Assembly: GCA_023442525.1 (NCBI GenBank)
Contig: JAEZZA010000017.1
Span: 310,001 to 374,000, forward strand
Length of the DNA: 64,000 bases
Direction of reading: 5' to 3'
From: Bacteroidota bacterium
GTDB taxonomy: Bacteria > Bacteroidota > Bacteroidia > Bacteroidales > UBA10428
The notes under the pieces were generated by a model. It worked only from the letters and a program-made list of their open reading frames with translations, had not been told where the DNA came from and did not search any database. Shown here piece by piece: positions 1-8,463 of this stretch; the first letter of the stretch is position 1, and each line of letters starts with the position of its first letter. The translations under genes were made by a program, and so were the position numbers.

Positions 1-712
1 GGCAATTCTCCAGAGGTGAAATACTGAAATCATCGAAGTAGTAGTAGGCATAAGCCTTATTTCTCAGGTTAACCACATTTTTATCGGTTACCACGTAATT
101 TGTCAAATCGTAATTCCTGAAGTTTCCGATAATAAAAAATCGTTCACCGCCTTTAGCTGTGTAAACCGTGCAAAACTCTTCCCACTCATCAATATTGTCC
201 AGAAACAATCCAATTTTATTCGTAATCTGGGGAGCATACGACAGATTAATATTGATATCATTCTTTACTTCGGTATTGCTGAAGTAAATACTCATCTGGT
301 CAACTGCAAACCTGGAATACGATGCCAGTTTAAAATAAAAACGAATACAATATTGTTTGTCCTTTACCATGGGTTCCGACAGGGTACCTTGTAAATATTC
401 CCTGTAGCTTTCTTCGGTACCGCTTAATATGGCACCGGCGTACCCATCGCCGCCGTGAGCTTCACTTTCACCCGCGAAGTTTTTAGGAACACCCACATTA
501 CGAGAGCTGCAACGGTTGAAATAATCGGGCGTCGCCCTTGTCGGGTAGGTCCATCCCGGAATCAACTTATGTGAAAGATTCTCCGGGGTATGGTCCTGTG
601 GACATATTTCAAACTTCTCAAATCCGGGATTCATTACCAGATTCTTTTCCTGCGACCGCAACTCACCACTTATTGCCCAGGTGATTAAGAATGCGAAAAT
701 GTAACGTATCAT
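1..712 (-). CDS. OmpA-family outer-membrane protein, N-terminal part (cut by window edge)
   Basis: The frame is open from an ATG at 712 to the window edge, giving about 237 residues. It begins with a signal peptide (hydrophobic core to about residue 18, then RSQ) and a mature start containing NPGFEKFEICP. Around residues 50-120 come a W-x-x-P-T segment, TPDYFN and VPKNFAGE, then G-Y-A-G and a YREYLQ-type segment. This is the jelly-roll-like N-terminal domain found in many Bacteroidota OmpA-family proteins. The peptidoglycan-binding OmpA domain would lie beyond the window, so the family call is from the N-terminus only. The ATG lies 5 nt after the pyrD stop codon, so the two genes are probably cotranscribed. 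Confidence 0.75.
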   Translation of the reverse strand, partial: MIRYIFAFLITWAISGELRSQEKNLVMNPGFEKFEICPQDHTPENLSHKLIPGWTYPTRATPDYFNRCSSRNVGVPKNFAGESEAHGGDGYAGAILSGTEESYREYLQGTLSEPMVKDKQYCIRFYFKLASYSRFAVDQMSIYFSNTEVKNDININLSYAPQITNKIGLFLDNIDEWEEFCTVYTAKGGERFFIIGNFRNYDLTNYVVTDKNVVNLRNKAYAYYYFDDFSISPLENC

Positions 713-717
713 GAGAA

Positions 718-1770
718 TCAAACTTTGTTCATCGAAGATAAATATGCCGATATGGCCTTATTCATTTTGCGTATTATAAAGGGACCGTTATAAATGAATC
801 CTGTATACACTTGTAACAATGAAGCGCCTGCCCGTATCATATCCACTGCATCGTTTTCATCCATTATACCACCAACACCTATAACCGGTATCCTGCCATT
901 GCTTTGTTTACATATGTAACTAACCATTTGCAGAGCTCTTTCTTTCAAAGGATTACCGCTCAGACCACCGGGACCGATTTGATTCAGGATATTCTCCGGT
1001 GCTTTAAGACAGGTTCGGTCGGTAGTAGTATTGGTAGCTATTATTCCATCCAGTCCCGCTTCAAAGTACAGCGAAATGGTTTCATCGAGTTGCTTAAACG
1101 TAAGATCTGGCGAAATTTTCAGGAAAACGGGCTTGTAAACCGGCTTGGTTTTGCGGGCGGTAGTGATTTTGTGTAGTATTCCCCGCAATGATTCCTGATC
1201 CTGCAGTTTATGGAGGTCTTTAATATTGGGACAACTCACATTAACGGTAAAATAGTCGACATGATCATATAACTCCATAAAGCATTTGTAATAATCATCT
1301 GCTGCATTTTCGTTCAGGGTGAGGGTATTTTTACCGATATTTCCTCCAATCAGGGTTCTTTTCCTCTTGTTTTGGAGCCGCGAGGCAGCATACGATACAC
1401 CTTTATTATTGAATCCCATCCTGTTAATCAAAGCTTGTGAATGAGGAAGTCTGAAAAGCCTTGGTTTTTCATTACCCGGTTGTGCCAGGGGAGTTACTGT
1501 TCCTATTTCAATAAACGAAAAGCCAAAAATGGAAAACTCATTAAAGAAGTCGGCATTTTTATCGAATCCCGCTGCTAATCCTACCCGGTTCTGAAATGTA
1601 AGTCCTGCAACCTCAGTCTTTAGTGCTTTATCGGTAACAAATGAATACTTACGGATGATTGCGGGCAAAAAAGGAACATAATGGGCGAATTTAAGGAGGC
1701 GGACTACCAGGTGATGGACCTTTTCCGGGTCATAAGTGAAGAGTACGGGTCGTATTACGCCTTTATACAT
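718..1770 (-). CDS. pyrD: Dihydroorotate dehydrogenase (quinone), class 2
   Basis: Oxidises dihydroorotate to orotate in pyrimidine synthesis and passes electrons to the membrane quinone pool. The 350-aa length and N-terminal extension fit class 2. Residues 64-74 (GLAAGFDKNAD), 114-122 around NRMGFNN, 177-182 (NVSCPN, with S179 in the class 2 catalytic-base position), 268-272 (GGLSG), 297-302 (IGVGGI) and 322-330 (YTGFIYNGP) are the FMN- and substrate-binding motifs. A TATCTTTG promoter box lies 13 nt upstream of the ATG, so the gene probably has its own promoter downstream of the XRE gene. A perfect TTACATATGTAA dyad lies inside the coding region at 908-919. Confidence 0.97.
   Translation of the reverse strand: MYKGVIRPVLFTYDPEKVHHLVVRLLKFAHYVPFLPAIIRKYSFVTDKALKTEVAGLTFQNRVGLAAGFDKNADFFNEFSIFGFSFIEIGTVTPLAQPGNEKPRLFRLPHSQALINRMGFNNKGVSYAASRLQNKRKRTLIGGNIGKNTLTLNENAADDYYKCFMELYDHVDYFTVNVSCPNIKDLHKLQDQESLRGILHKITTARKTKPVYKPVFLKISPDLTFKQLDETISLYFEAGLDGIIATNTTTDRTCLKAPENILNQIGPGGLSGNPLKERALQMVSYICKQSNGRIPVIGVGGIMDENDAVDMIRAGASLLQVYTGFIYNGPFIIRKMNKAISAYLSSMNKV
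908..919. promoter_or_regulatory. TTACAwwTGTAA dyad inside pyrD
   Basis: TTACATATGTAA is a perfect 12-bp palindrome matching three more sites at 1874-1885, 2192-2203 and 2238-2249. It is the most distant from the XRE gene and could be a chance match. Confidence 0.3.
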
Positions 1771-1783
1771 GCTCTTTTAAATC

Positions 1784-1791
1784 CAAAGATA
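1784..1791 (-). promoter_or_regulatory. -7 promoter box for pyrD
   Basis: TATCTTTG on the minus strand fits the Bacteroidota -7 consensus TAnnTTTG and ends 13 nt before the pyrD ATG. No good -33 TTG was seen at normal spacing. Confidence 0.45.
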
Positions 1792-1799
1792 ATAAAAAA

Positions 1800-2189
1800 T
1801 CAACGTGTACCTCCGGGTTTATATTCTTCAAATGTTCCGTCTGAATGTAGTAAAATGACCTTAATTATTTTGTTTACATTTGTAACTTTATAAATTGGTT
1901 TATCTTCAGATCTTACGATATCAGTTTGTTCAACAGGTAAAGGATTCCCAGGCAACTGTTCAGGTAATTCATCAGTTTCGCGGGTATATATATCACCCTT
2001 CCCTGTCAGCAACCACCGGGCATCGATTTCGGGATACCTTTCGAGTAAACGGGTAATGAAATCATAAGAAGGTTGGTTTCTTCCACTGAGAATATGTGAT
2101 ATGCCGGAGCGCTGCACCTGTATTTCATCGGCCAGTCTCGTAGCTGTTATCCCTAATGTATCCATCAATTTCTGAATGCGATCCTTCAT
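1800..2189 (-). CDS. Small XRE-family helix-turn-helix regulator
   Basis: A 129-aa DNA-binding protein. Residues 1-65 form a Cro/CI-type helix-turn-helix: an RIQKLMDTLGITATRLAD segment, a recognition-helix region with SGISHILSGRNQPS, then WLLTGKGDIY at about residues 59-68, a common ending of this domain in Bacteroidota. The C-terminal part is short, charged and low in complexity, ending near DGTFEEYKPG, and no ligand domain was recognised. Two TTACAwwTGTAA dyads stand immediately upstream (2192-2203 and 2238-2249) and one lies inside the gene at 1874-1885, which suggests autoregulation. The target genes are unknown. Confidence 0.85.
   Translation of the reverse strand: MKDRIQKLMDTLGITATRLADEIQVQRSGISHILSGRNQPSYDFITRLLERYPEIDARWLLTGKGDIYTRETDELPEQLPGNPLPVEQTDIVRSEDKPIYKVTNVNKIIKVILLHSDGTFEEYKPGGTR
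1874..1885. promoter_or_regulatory. TTACAwwTGTAA dyad within XRE gene
   Basis: TTACATTTGTAA has arms TTACA/TGTAA with a 2-nt centre. It lies in the 3' part of the XRE coding sequence and about 85 nt upstream of the pyrD promoter box, so it could also act on pyrD. Confidence 0.45.
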
Positions 2190-2550
2190 GTTTACAATTG
2201 TAAAGTATGTGAATTAAACTATGGTCCATAGATTTAGTTACAAATGTAATGTTATTAATTTTTTACGATTTTTTCAGAAAGTAAGTGAGACTTTGTCTAT
2301 TTAATAATGTAATAAATCCCATGACAATATCTTGAAGTATAACTTATGAATATTAATATAAATAACTGGGTTTGAACAATATAAATAAGTATATGCCCTA
2401 TTTATCGAAAGAAAGTTTATTTATTAGTAAGTTTACTTAAACTACAAGTTAATCAAATAAATTTAAAATACAGAAATACAGTTAATTAAGATAATAAAAT
2501 CAGGTCTAAAATATTTATGCAAATTCAATGAATAGTATTTTTTAGAGATA
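2190..2550. other. AT-rich intergenic region upstream of XRE gene
   Basis: About 360 bp with no convincing ORF. It holds the two upstream TTACAwwTGTAA dyads (2192-2203 and TTACAAATGTAA at 2238-2249) and an unrelated perfect 14-bp palindrome AGTTTACTTAAACT at 2430-2443. The remainder is AT-rich sequence with no motif I can assign. It should contain the XRE promoter and the 3' end of the lipid kinase transcript. Confidence 0.6.
2192..2203. promoter_or_regulatory. Operator-like dyad at XRE start codon
   Basis: TTACAATTGTAA, extendable to a 14-bp perfect palindrome (2191-2204), begins 3 nt upstream of the XRE ATG. A protein bound here would block initiation, as expected for an autorepressor. Confidence 0.55.
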
Positions 2551-3501
2551 TTAAGCAGGAAATGTCCCGTAAATGACATTAACGCTTTTGGGAAGTATAC
2601 TGAATTCAATGGGTGAATGTCCAAGAGATTCTCCATCTGCTTCGAGATGAATCAGAGGGTCGGAATCAATCAGAATGTCTCTGCCCTTATAACCTGATAT
2701 TTTTGGATGATCGAGTATGGTTCCGTCGTACAGCATTTTCAGGCTCATAATCACATCGCCTTTGGTGATTTTGCGGATAATGGTGACATCAAATAAACCG
2801 TCGTCGGGCACAGCGTTAGGTGTTTGTATCATTCCCCCACCCGAAAACCGTCCAATGCCTATGCTTATAGTAAATACATTATCGCGGATGATATTTCCGT
2901 CAATAGCTACCGAAGTAACGGTATGCCGGTATGATACCAGGCATCGTACCAGGTTCCATAGGTATATGAGTTTGCCCTTATGGCCCCTGTCCTTTTGCAG
3001 ATTAGTGCGGCGAATTACAACTGCATCAAAACCCAGTCCGGCTATATTAATAAAGTATCTGAGTTCTCTGGATACTCCATTGTAATACCTTACCACACCG
3101 GTATCCTGTAGCATACTCCGGCCTTCGGAGATGATTTTTATTGCTGATTCATAATCGGTCGGGATACCGAATAGTTTTCCCCAGTCGTTTCCTGTACCCA
3201 CGGTTATTATAGCAAGTGTGATTTGTGAGGGAGAACAGGTTTCTTGTGTAAATACTCCGTTTACCACTTCATTCATGGTACCATCACCACCTACAACGAT
3301 TATTTTATGGAAACCTTCATCAATTCCTCTTTTGGCGAGTTCTATTGCATGATGCCTCCGTTCGGTGAATTTCGACTGATACCTGATGTTGTATTTGGTG
3401 AGTAGTGCGGATATTTTATCCCAGTCTTTCCTGCCCCTGGCACGTCCCGCATTTGGATTCACAATAATAAGCCAGTCATAATTACCAGGTTGATCAGGCA
3501 T
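2551..3501 (-). CDS. YegS/DagK-family lipid kinase
   Basis: A 316-aa soluble kinase of the diacylglycerol kinase catalytic family, which phosphorylates diacylglycerol or a related lipid alcohol with ATP. Visible motifs are NPNAGRARG (residues 15-23, nucleotide-binding start), GGDGTMNEVVNG (71-82, the family signature) and GTGNDW (102-107). The C-terminal half carries the usual two-layer beta domain, including SGGGM and PDDGLFDV segments. Length is normal for bacterial YegS/DgkB-like proteins. The exact lipid substrate cannot be read from the sequence. It stands alone, with a cold-shock gene upstream on the same strand. Confidence 0.9.
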   Translation of the reverse strand: MPDQPGNYDWLIIVNPNAGRARGRKDWDKISALLTKYNIRYQSKFTERRHHAIELAKRGIDEGFHKIIVVGGDGTMNEVVNGVFTQETCSPSQITLAIITVGTGNDWGKLFGIPTDYESAIKIISEGRSMLQDTGVVRYYNGVSRELRYFINIAGLGFDAVVIRRTNLQKDRGHKGKLIYLWNLVRCLVSYRHTVTSVAIDGNIIRDNVFTISIGIGRFSGGGMIQTPNAVPDDGLFDVTIIRKITKGDVIMSLKMLYDGTILDHPKISGYKGRDILIDSDPLIHLEADGESLGHSPIEFSILPKSVNVIYGTFPA

Positions 3502-3551
3502 AGCTTGGGTATATTAGTTTTATTAATACGTTCCTTAAAGATATGAAAAAA

Positions 3552-3575
3552 CCCTTCTCGCACAAGCGGGAAGGG
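3552..3575 (-). terminator. Intrinsic terminator after cold-shock gene
   Basis: A 10-bp stem with a 4-nt loop (arms 3552-3561 and 3566-3575, one imperfect pair) is followed on the minus strand by a run of six T at 3546-3551. It lies 34 nt past the cold-shock stop codon and separates that gene from the lipid kinase. Confidence 0.8.
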
Positions 3576-3608
3576 CTCAGGATTTAAAGTTTATGTATTG
3601 TTCGAATA

Positions 3609-3800
3609 TTATATCCGTTTAACATTCACTGCATTCAATCCTTTTTTACCTTGCTGGAGTTCAAATTGTACGGTGTCGTCTTCTTTGATTTTGTCAATTA
3701 AACCCGATACATGAACAAAATATTCATTTCCAGATTCAGCTTCTTTAATAAATCCAAAACCTTTGTTTTCATTAAAGAATTTTACTTTACCTTCTTTCAT
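3609..3800 (-). CDS. Cold-shock domain protein (CspA family)
   Basis: A 63-aa single cold-shock domain with nucleic-acid-binding motifs RNP1 (KGFGFI, residues 13-18) and RNP2 (YFVHVS, 27-32). Family members bind single-stranded RNA or DNA and act as RNA chaperones. It has a TAACTTTG promoter box 26 nt upstream and a strong terminator downstream, so it is a single-gene unit. Cold induction is typical of the family but is not shown by this sequence. Confidence 0.96.
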   Translation of the reverse strand: MKEGKVKFFNENKGFGFIKEAESGNEYFVHVSGLIDKIKEDDTVQFELQQGKKGLNAVNVKRI

Positions 3801-3825
3801 AGTATTAAATTAAAAATATTTGCTG

Positions 3826-3833
3826 CAAAGTTA
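3826..3833 (-). promoter_or_regulatory. -7 promoter box for cold-shock gene
   Basis: TAACTTTG on the minus strand matches TAnnTTTG and predicts a 5' leader of roughly 20 nt. A clear -33 element was not seen. Confidence 0.45.
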
Positions 3834-3891
3834 TAATTAATAATAAATTTATTTATACTGATTTTAAAAAAAAGCCGGAAAGTATATATTT

Positions 3892-4668
3892 GTGGGCAAA
3901 AGCAATTCCGTGAATAATAGGTTCTTATACTTTCTCTACCAACCATATAAGTGGTTGTTCTTCCTTCCTTTCGCAGCGATAAACACCCTGTTCTTCGGTA
4001 TCATTGCCGTGCTGGTGTCAACGTTCATCAACCAGCGGGTCGGAAGTTATTTCGGTGGTGTTATCTGGTCGCGCCTCAATGGCTTTCTTACGCCTATGCT
4101 GGTAAGGGTAACCGGACGTGAGCATATCGACAACCATCAATCGTATGTTATTATTTCGAACCATCAGAGTATTTATGATATTTTCCTGGTTTACGGATGG
4201 CTGGGAATTGATATTAAGTGGGTGATGAAAAAGGAACTGGCAAAGATTCCAGGCGTAGGTTTTGGCAGTAAAAAAGTAGGGCATATTTTTATCGACCGTT
4301 CGAATAGCCGCTTAGCCATTGAATCGCTCAATCATGCCCGAAAAATGCTGGTTCAGGGGACATCGGTGGTTATTTTTCCCGAAGGTACCCGCAGCAAGTC
4401 GGGAATCCCCGGGAACTTCAAAAAAGGAGCCTTTAAAATGGCATTCGATCTGGGACTACCCATTCTGCCCATTACCATAGTCGGCACACGCGATATCCTT
4501 CCTACCGGAACCATTGATCTCCGTCCGGGCAAAGCCGAAATGATCATTCATAAACCAATAGATATCAGCAATTTTAGCGAGGACCGGATGAAGGAGCTAA
4601 TCGACCACGCGAAACAGATCATTGAGCAGCCTCTTCTTGAAAAGTATTCGCCCCGTGAAATAATCTGA
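3892..4668 (+). CDS. plsC: 1-acyl-sn-glycerol-3-phosphate acyltransferase
   Basis: Converts lysophosphatidic acid to phosphatidic acid in the inner membrane. The catalytic HX4D motif is H91-D96 in SNHQSIYD, and the substrate-binding FPEGTRSK lies at 162-169. An N-terminal hydrophobic segment (about 23-45) anchors the protein. The start is uncertain: GTG at 3892 overlaps a TATATTTG promoter-like box (3885-3892), so the next in-frame GTG at 3910 may be the true start. The 3' end overlaps the convergent ResB-CcsA gene by 50 bp. It probably works in the same lipid pathway as the nearby lipid kinase, which is inference. Confidence 0.93.
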   Translation: MGKSNSVNNRFLYFLYQPYKWLFFLPFAAINTLFFGIIAVLVSTFINQRVGSYFGGVIWSRLNGFLTPMLVRVTGREHIDNHQSYVIISNHQSIYDIFLVYGWLGIDIKWVMKKELAKIPGVGFGSKKVGHIFIDRSNSRLAIESLNHARKMLVQGTSVVIFPEGTRSKSGIPGNFKKGAFKMAFDLGLPILPITIVGTRDILPTGTIDLRPGKAEMIIHKPIDISNFSEDRMKELIDHAKQIIEQPLLEKYSPREII

Positions 4669-7600
4669 TACTTCTGCGTCCTGCCACAATGGCCGTTATA
4701 AAAATGATGGCCAGTGTTATGTACACAAACGTGGGAACCGGCAACGGATCCCCTTTGGCGTAGGAATGTAAACCCGACAGGTAGTAATTCACTCCGAAAT
4801 AGGTCATTATTACTGATGATATCGCCAACAGCGATCCCGTGTTAAATGCCAGCACTCCCCTCAAACCGGGAACCATTCTCATGTGAATTACAAAGGCATA
4901 TACTACAACAGTTACCAGCGCCCATGTTTCTTTCGGATCCCAACCCCAGTATCTTCCCCACGATTCGTTTGCCCATACGGCTCCCAGAAAAACACCCATA
5001 GTAAGCATATATAAACCAACAGTTAAAGCCATTTCGATAATACCGGTGGATTCGAGTACCGTATACCTGATAAAGTTTCGGTTCTTATCGGTATGCAGCG
5101 ATATCATTAACAGGTTCAGATAGGCCAGCAATGCTCCCATTGCCAGAAATCCATAGCTGGCAGTGATTGTAGCAACATGGATCACAAGCCAGTATGATTT
5201 CAGAACGGGGACCAGATTGGTTATTTGCGGATCCATCCAGCTCAGATGGGCGACAAAGAGTATCAGAAAGGCCAAAATGCTTCCTACAGCGGCGGCTATA
5301 GTCGATTTACGCGCAAATACGAGTCCCGACGAAGCACATGCCCAGGCCACATAAATCAAAGCTTCATATCCGTTACTAAATGGAGCATGACCCGATACGT
5401 ACCATCTTAAACCCAGACCGGCAGTATGAATGATAAACAGTAATCCAATCAACCCTACTCCGGTCCATAACGGAACTTTAGTCTTAACACCCCGAACAAA
5501 AAGGGATATAAAATGCAATACAAGAAGAATGAAACCAATAATGCCATAAAACTTCGATATTCCCGAAAAAATATCTGTTCTATTCAGGAAAATCTCAGCA
5601 TTAACCTGACGCGAAGAAGGTATTATCTCTTCCGAATACTTTAGCTGATACTGACTTATGGCATGGAGCATTTCTTCAGCTCTTTTCCAGTTACCCGACT
5701 GTGTAGCATTCCTTACTTCGCCGGTGTAGTATGCAAATGCAGATTTTGTAAAAACCGAATCAGGACTTAATACCCTGCCGTTTATCTCAGAATGACTATA
5801 CCATGTATGCGTACTATCGTCGGGTATGGGAAACACCCTCAAGAGCTCCCCGGTAAAAACCAGGTAACAGATATTTACCTTTTCATCAAGTTTAATGACT
5901 TCATTATCGAATTTTGTCCTTGAAGCAGGTTTTTTACGATAAGCCTCTGCAACCAGGTCCTGGAGAATATAGGACTGATCCCTGAAAAACGATGAAAATG
6001 AGTGGTATTTTTCATTGCTTCCCAAAAATTTCATCATCTGGCTATTGGTTGTGCGAATCAATGGCTCATGTTGCCAGTGTACCGGATCGCTGCACATGCC
6101 CAGTAGTACCTGGTTGGAATTCATTCCCCTGAATTTATTATCGCGCATCAGCTTTCGCAGTACTTCTGAACTCAGCGTGCTAACGGGTTCAATACGACCT
6201 GAATTATCCTGAACCAACATCCGGCCAAACTGAGCGGCATGCGCAGCGTCGGGAACAGCAGCAAACGATTGGTTGTTAGCTGAAACGGTTGTGGTTGAAG
6301 TGATTATAAAGATCAGGCCAAGCGCTGCGTTCTTTAAATCCCTGTACTTTCCAATCTCCGCCGATATTTTCCTGAACCGGCTGTTTTTATTGAACATACA
6401 GATAATCATACCTATACCCAGCAAAACATAACCGGTATAAGTAACCGGGGTACCAATAAGGTCGCGGTTCACAGAGAGTACTGTACCTTTTTCATCGCTG
6501 TCATACGATGACTGGTAAAACCGGTATCCTCTGTATTTAAGTATGTTATTCATGTATATCCTGTAATTTCCGGTATAACCCCGGGAGATATCATTTAACT
6601 GAACGAGGCTTTCAAAAGAAGAAGGGCTTCTTGATCCGGGATATCGCTCCAGGATAAAATTATTTAGTTTTAATTCAAATGGCAATTCCCTGTATATTGA
6701 ACCATAGGATATTATAATGTTTTCATCATTCAATGATAATTGCCTGGGAACACCCGGATAGCCTCTTTTCCCCAGCACTATTACTTCCCGTTCCGATTGT
6801 GAAGATGCGATTTGAAGTATGACAGCATCATATGTTCCCGACCCAGGTGGCAACGGTTGAGCTGTAATCTTTCCTTTAGAAAAGAATGAATTCAGTACGA
6901 GGGTTTGCCCGTTAAAACTATAGAGCTGACGCGGGATGAACGGGTGATTGATTCCGGCTTCCAGCATTCGATACGCAGAGCCGTCCATTGATGAAGAAGT
7001 CACGGTGAATGGCGACCGGAAAAATAATGTATCGCGTTGTACCGAGAGGATCACTGCCGAAGTATCCAGGCTATCGCTAAAGCATAAGCCTATTTTCCCT
7101 GCAATTACATCATCTCCCTGCTCCAGCACCACGCTGCTCCGGCCTGCTGAATCGGCATAAATAAATTCAGCAACCGGATTTCCATTTGCAGAGGGTTCGA
7201 CGGTGAGCCAGGCATCAGGGATGATCTTGTTGACCCTGAGCTTAAATTTATCATGGTCAGAGAGCTTTCCTGAGAAGTGATTGCGTCTGAAAGGACTATA
7301 ATTAACCTTGAAATGATGGGTTTGTCCCGACTCTACAGTAATGTATGAAATATCGGAAAGGACTCGGTTTTCCGAACTGCCCTCACGGACAGAAAAAGTT
7401 CCCTCCCAACCCGTATAACGTGTGAGGGCTGCACCCAGGAAAATCACAACAAAGGAAAGGTGAAAAAGAAACAGGCTGAATTTGGATGGAATGTACAGTC
7501 GCTTTACTACTATTCTTCCGCAACAATTAATACAACCCAACAGGATCAGTATTTCAAACCAACGGGCGTTATAAACAATTGCCCGCGCCGCCAGGCTTCC

Positions 7601-7705
7601 GAAATCGTTTTCAATGAATGTTGCCGCAGCAATCGACACGGCAAATACAGCCAATAATACCGCCATTAAGGGCGCAGAGAATAAGAAGCCTGAAACCTTT
7701 TTCAT
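4619..7705 (-). CDS. ResB-CcsA fusion, cytochrome c synthase (paralog 1)
   Basis: A 1028-aa inner-membrane System II cytochrome c maturation protein that exports heme and attaches it to CxxCH motifs. The N-terminal ResB half has membrane segments near residues 8-28, 45-63 and 80-98, followed by a long periplasmic domain. The C-terminal CcsA half has about eight membrane segments and the heme-binding WWD motif as WGRYWGWDP near residue 917, flanked by SGHAPFSNGYE and LHSYAKGDP. Between the halves is a periplasmic insert starting near a VQDNSGRIEPVST segment, as in other Bacteroidota fusions. A close paralog lies at 52518-55694. This copy is next to msrA, not the oxidase genes, so its client cytochromes are unknown. 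Confidence 0.93.
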   Translation of the reverse strand: MKKVSGFLFSAPLMAVLLAVFAVSIAAATFIENDFGSLAARAIVYNARWFEILILLGCINCCGRIVVKRLYIPSKFSLFLFHLSFVVIFLGAALTRYTGWEGTFSVREGSSENRVLSDISYITVESGQTHHFKVNYSPFRRNHFSGKLSDHDKFKLRVNKIIPDAWLTVEPSANGNPVAEFIYADSAGRSSVVLEQGDDVIAGKIGLCFSDSLDTSAVILSVQRDTLFFRSPFTVTSSSMDGSAYRMLEAGINHPFIPRQLYSFNGQTLVLNSFFSKGKITAQPLPPGSGTYDAVILQIASSQSEREVIVLGKRGYPGVPRQLSLNDENIIISYGSIYRELPFELKLNNFILERYPGSRSPSSFESLVQLNDISRGYTGNYRIYMNNILKYRGYRFYQSSYDSDEKGTVLSVNRDLIGTPVTYTGYVLLGIGMIICMFNKNSRFRKISAEIGKYRDLKNAALGLIFIITSTTTVSANNQSFAAVPDAAHAAQFGRMLVQDNSGRIEPVSTLSSEVLRKLMRDNKFRGMNSNQVLLGMCSDPVHWQHEPLIRTTNSQMMKFLGSNEKYHSFSSFFRDQSYILQDLVAEAYRKKPASRTKFDNEVIKLDEKVNICYLVFTGELLRVFPIPDDSTHTWYSHSEINGRVLSPDSVFTKSAFAYYTGEVRNATQSGNWKRAEEMLHAISQYQLKYSEEIIPSSRQVNAEIFLNRTDIFSGISKFYGIIGFILLVLHFISLFVRGVKTKVPLWTGVGLIGLLFIIHTAGLGLRWYVSGHAPFSNGYEALIYVAWACASSGLVFARKSTIAAAVGSILAFLILFVAHLSWMDPQITNLVPVLKSYWLVIHVATITASYGFLAMGALLAYLNLLMISLHTDKNRNFIRYTVLESTGIIEMALTVGLYMLTMGVFLGAVWANESWGRYWGWDPKETWALVTVVVYAFVIHMRMVPGLRGVLAFNTGSLLAISSVIMTYFGVNYYLSGLHSYAKGDPLPVPTFVYITLAIIFITAIVAGRRSIRLFHGANTFQEEAAQ

Positions 7706-7747
7706 CAGAGAAGTAAAATTTTAACACCGGTACAAGGTGTTAAAATA

Positions 7748-8392
7748 CTACTTTTCTCTGACCTTATCGGCAAACACTTTTTTGAATTTATCGAGTTTTG
7801 GTGTAATCACCAACCTGCAATACTGTTGCGACGAATTATTCGCGTAATACTCCTGGTGATAATCCTCGGCCGTGTAAAAATTCGTGAACGGCTCAATGCT
7901 GGTAACAATAGGATCGTCCCAGATACCCGCAGCTGCAAGGTCGTTTTTAATTTCCTCAGCAACCTGTTTCTGACTTTCGTTGTGATAAAATATAACCGAC
8001 CGGTACTGGGTTCCCACATCGGCTCCCTGCCTGTTTAAAGTCGTGGGATCGTGGGTTTTCCAATATACTTCAAGTATTTCCGACAAAGAAATTTCCTCAG
8101 GATTATAGGTCACCTGCACTACTTCAGCATGACCCGTATTGCCCGTGCATACTTCCTTGTAGGAAGGATTTTTCACATGCCCGCCCGAATAGCCCGAAAC
8201 AGCGCCGTAAACACCTTTCAACTGGTCGAAGATAGCTTCCACACACCAGAAACATCCGGCACCAAGGGTAATCGTATCCAGGCTGGCCGGTTTTTCAACA
8301 GGTTTATTCACCATAGTATCAGTATTATATGCACATGATGTTGCCTGAAAGCTGCATATCAGCAGAACCGTCAGGCCAAACAATCTAATCAT
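7748..8392 (-). CDS. msrA: Peptide-methionine (S)-S-oxide reductase, lipoprotein form
   Basis: Repairs methionine-S-sulfoxide in proteins. The active-site motif is GCFWC at residues 46-50, with C47 nucleophilic, followed by EAIFDQLKGV. Downstream are the family's GHAEVVQV and YHQEY-type segments. I place the start at ATG 8392 because it gives a lipoprotein signal (hydrophobic residues 2-16, ATSC with C20). A frame from GTG 8422 would overlap a CATATTTG promoter-like box. The anchored form would protect envelope proteins, and it lies just upstream of ResB-CcsA on the same strand. Confidence 0.94.
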   Translation of the reverse strand: MIRLFGLTVLLICSFQATSCAYNTDTMVNKPVEKPASLDTITLGAGCFWCVEAIFDQLKGVYGAVSGYSGGHVKNPSYKEVCTGNTGHAEVVQVTYNPEEISLSEILEVYWKTHDPTTLNRQGADVGTQYRSVIFYHNESQKQVAEEIKNDLAAAGIWDDPIVTSIEPFTNFYTAEDYHQEYYANNSSQQYCRLVITPKLDKFKKVFADKVREK

Positions 8393-8463
8393 AACAAATG
8401 TATTGAATCTCTTTGATGACACAAATATGGTGCCACTGAAAACAAGCGGGAAGACAGATTTGT

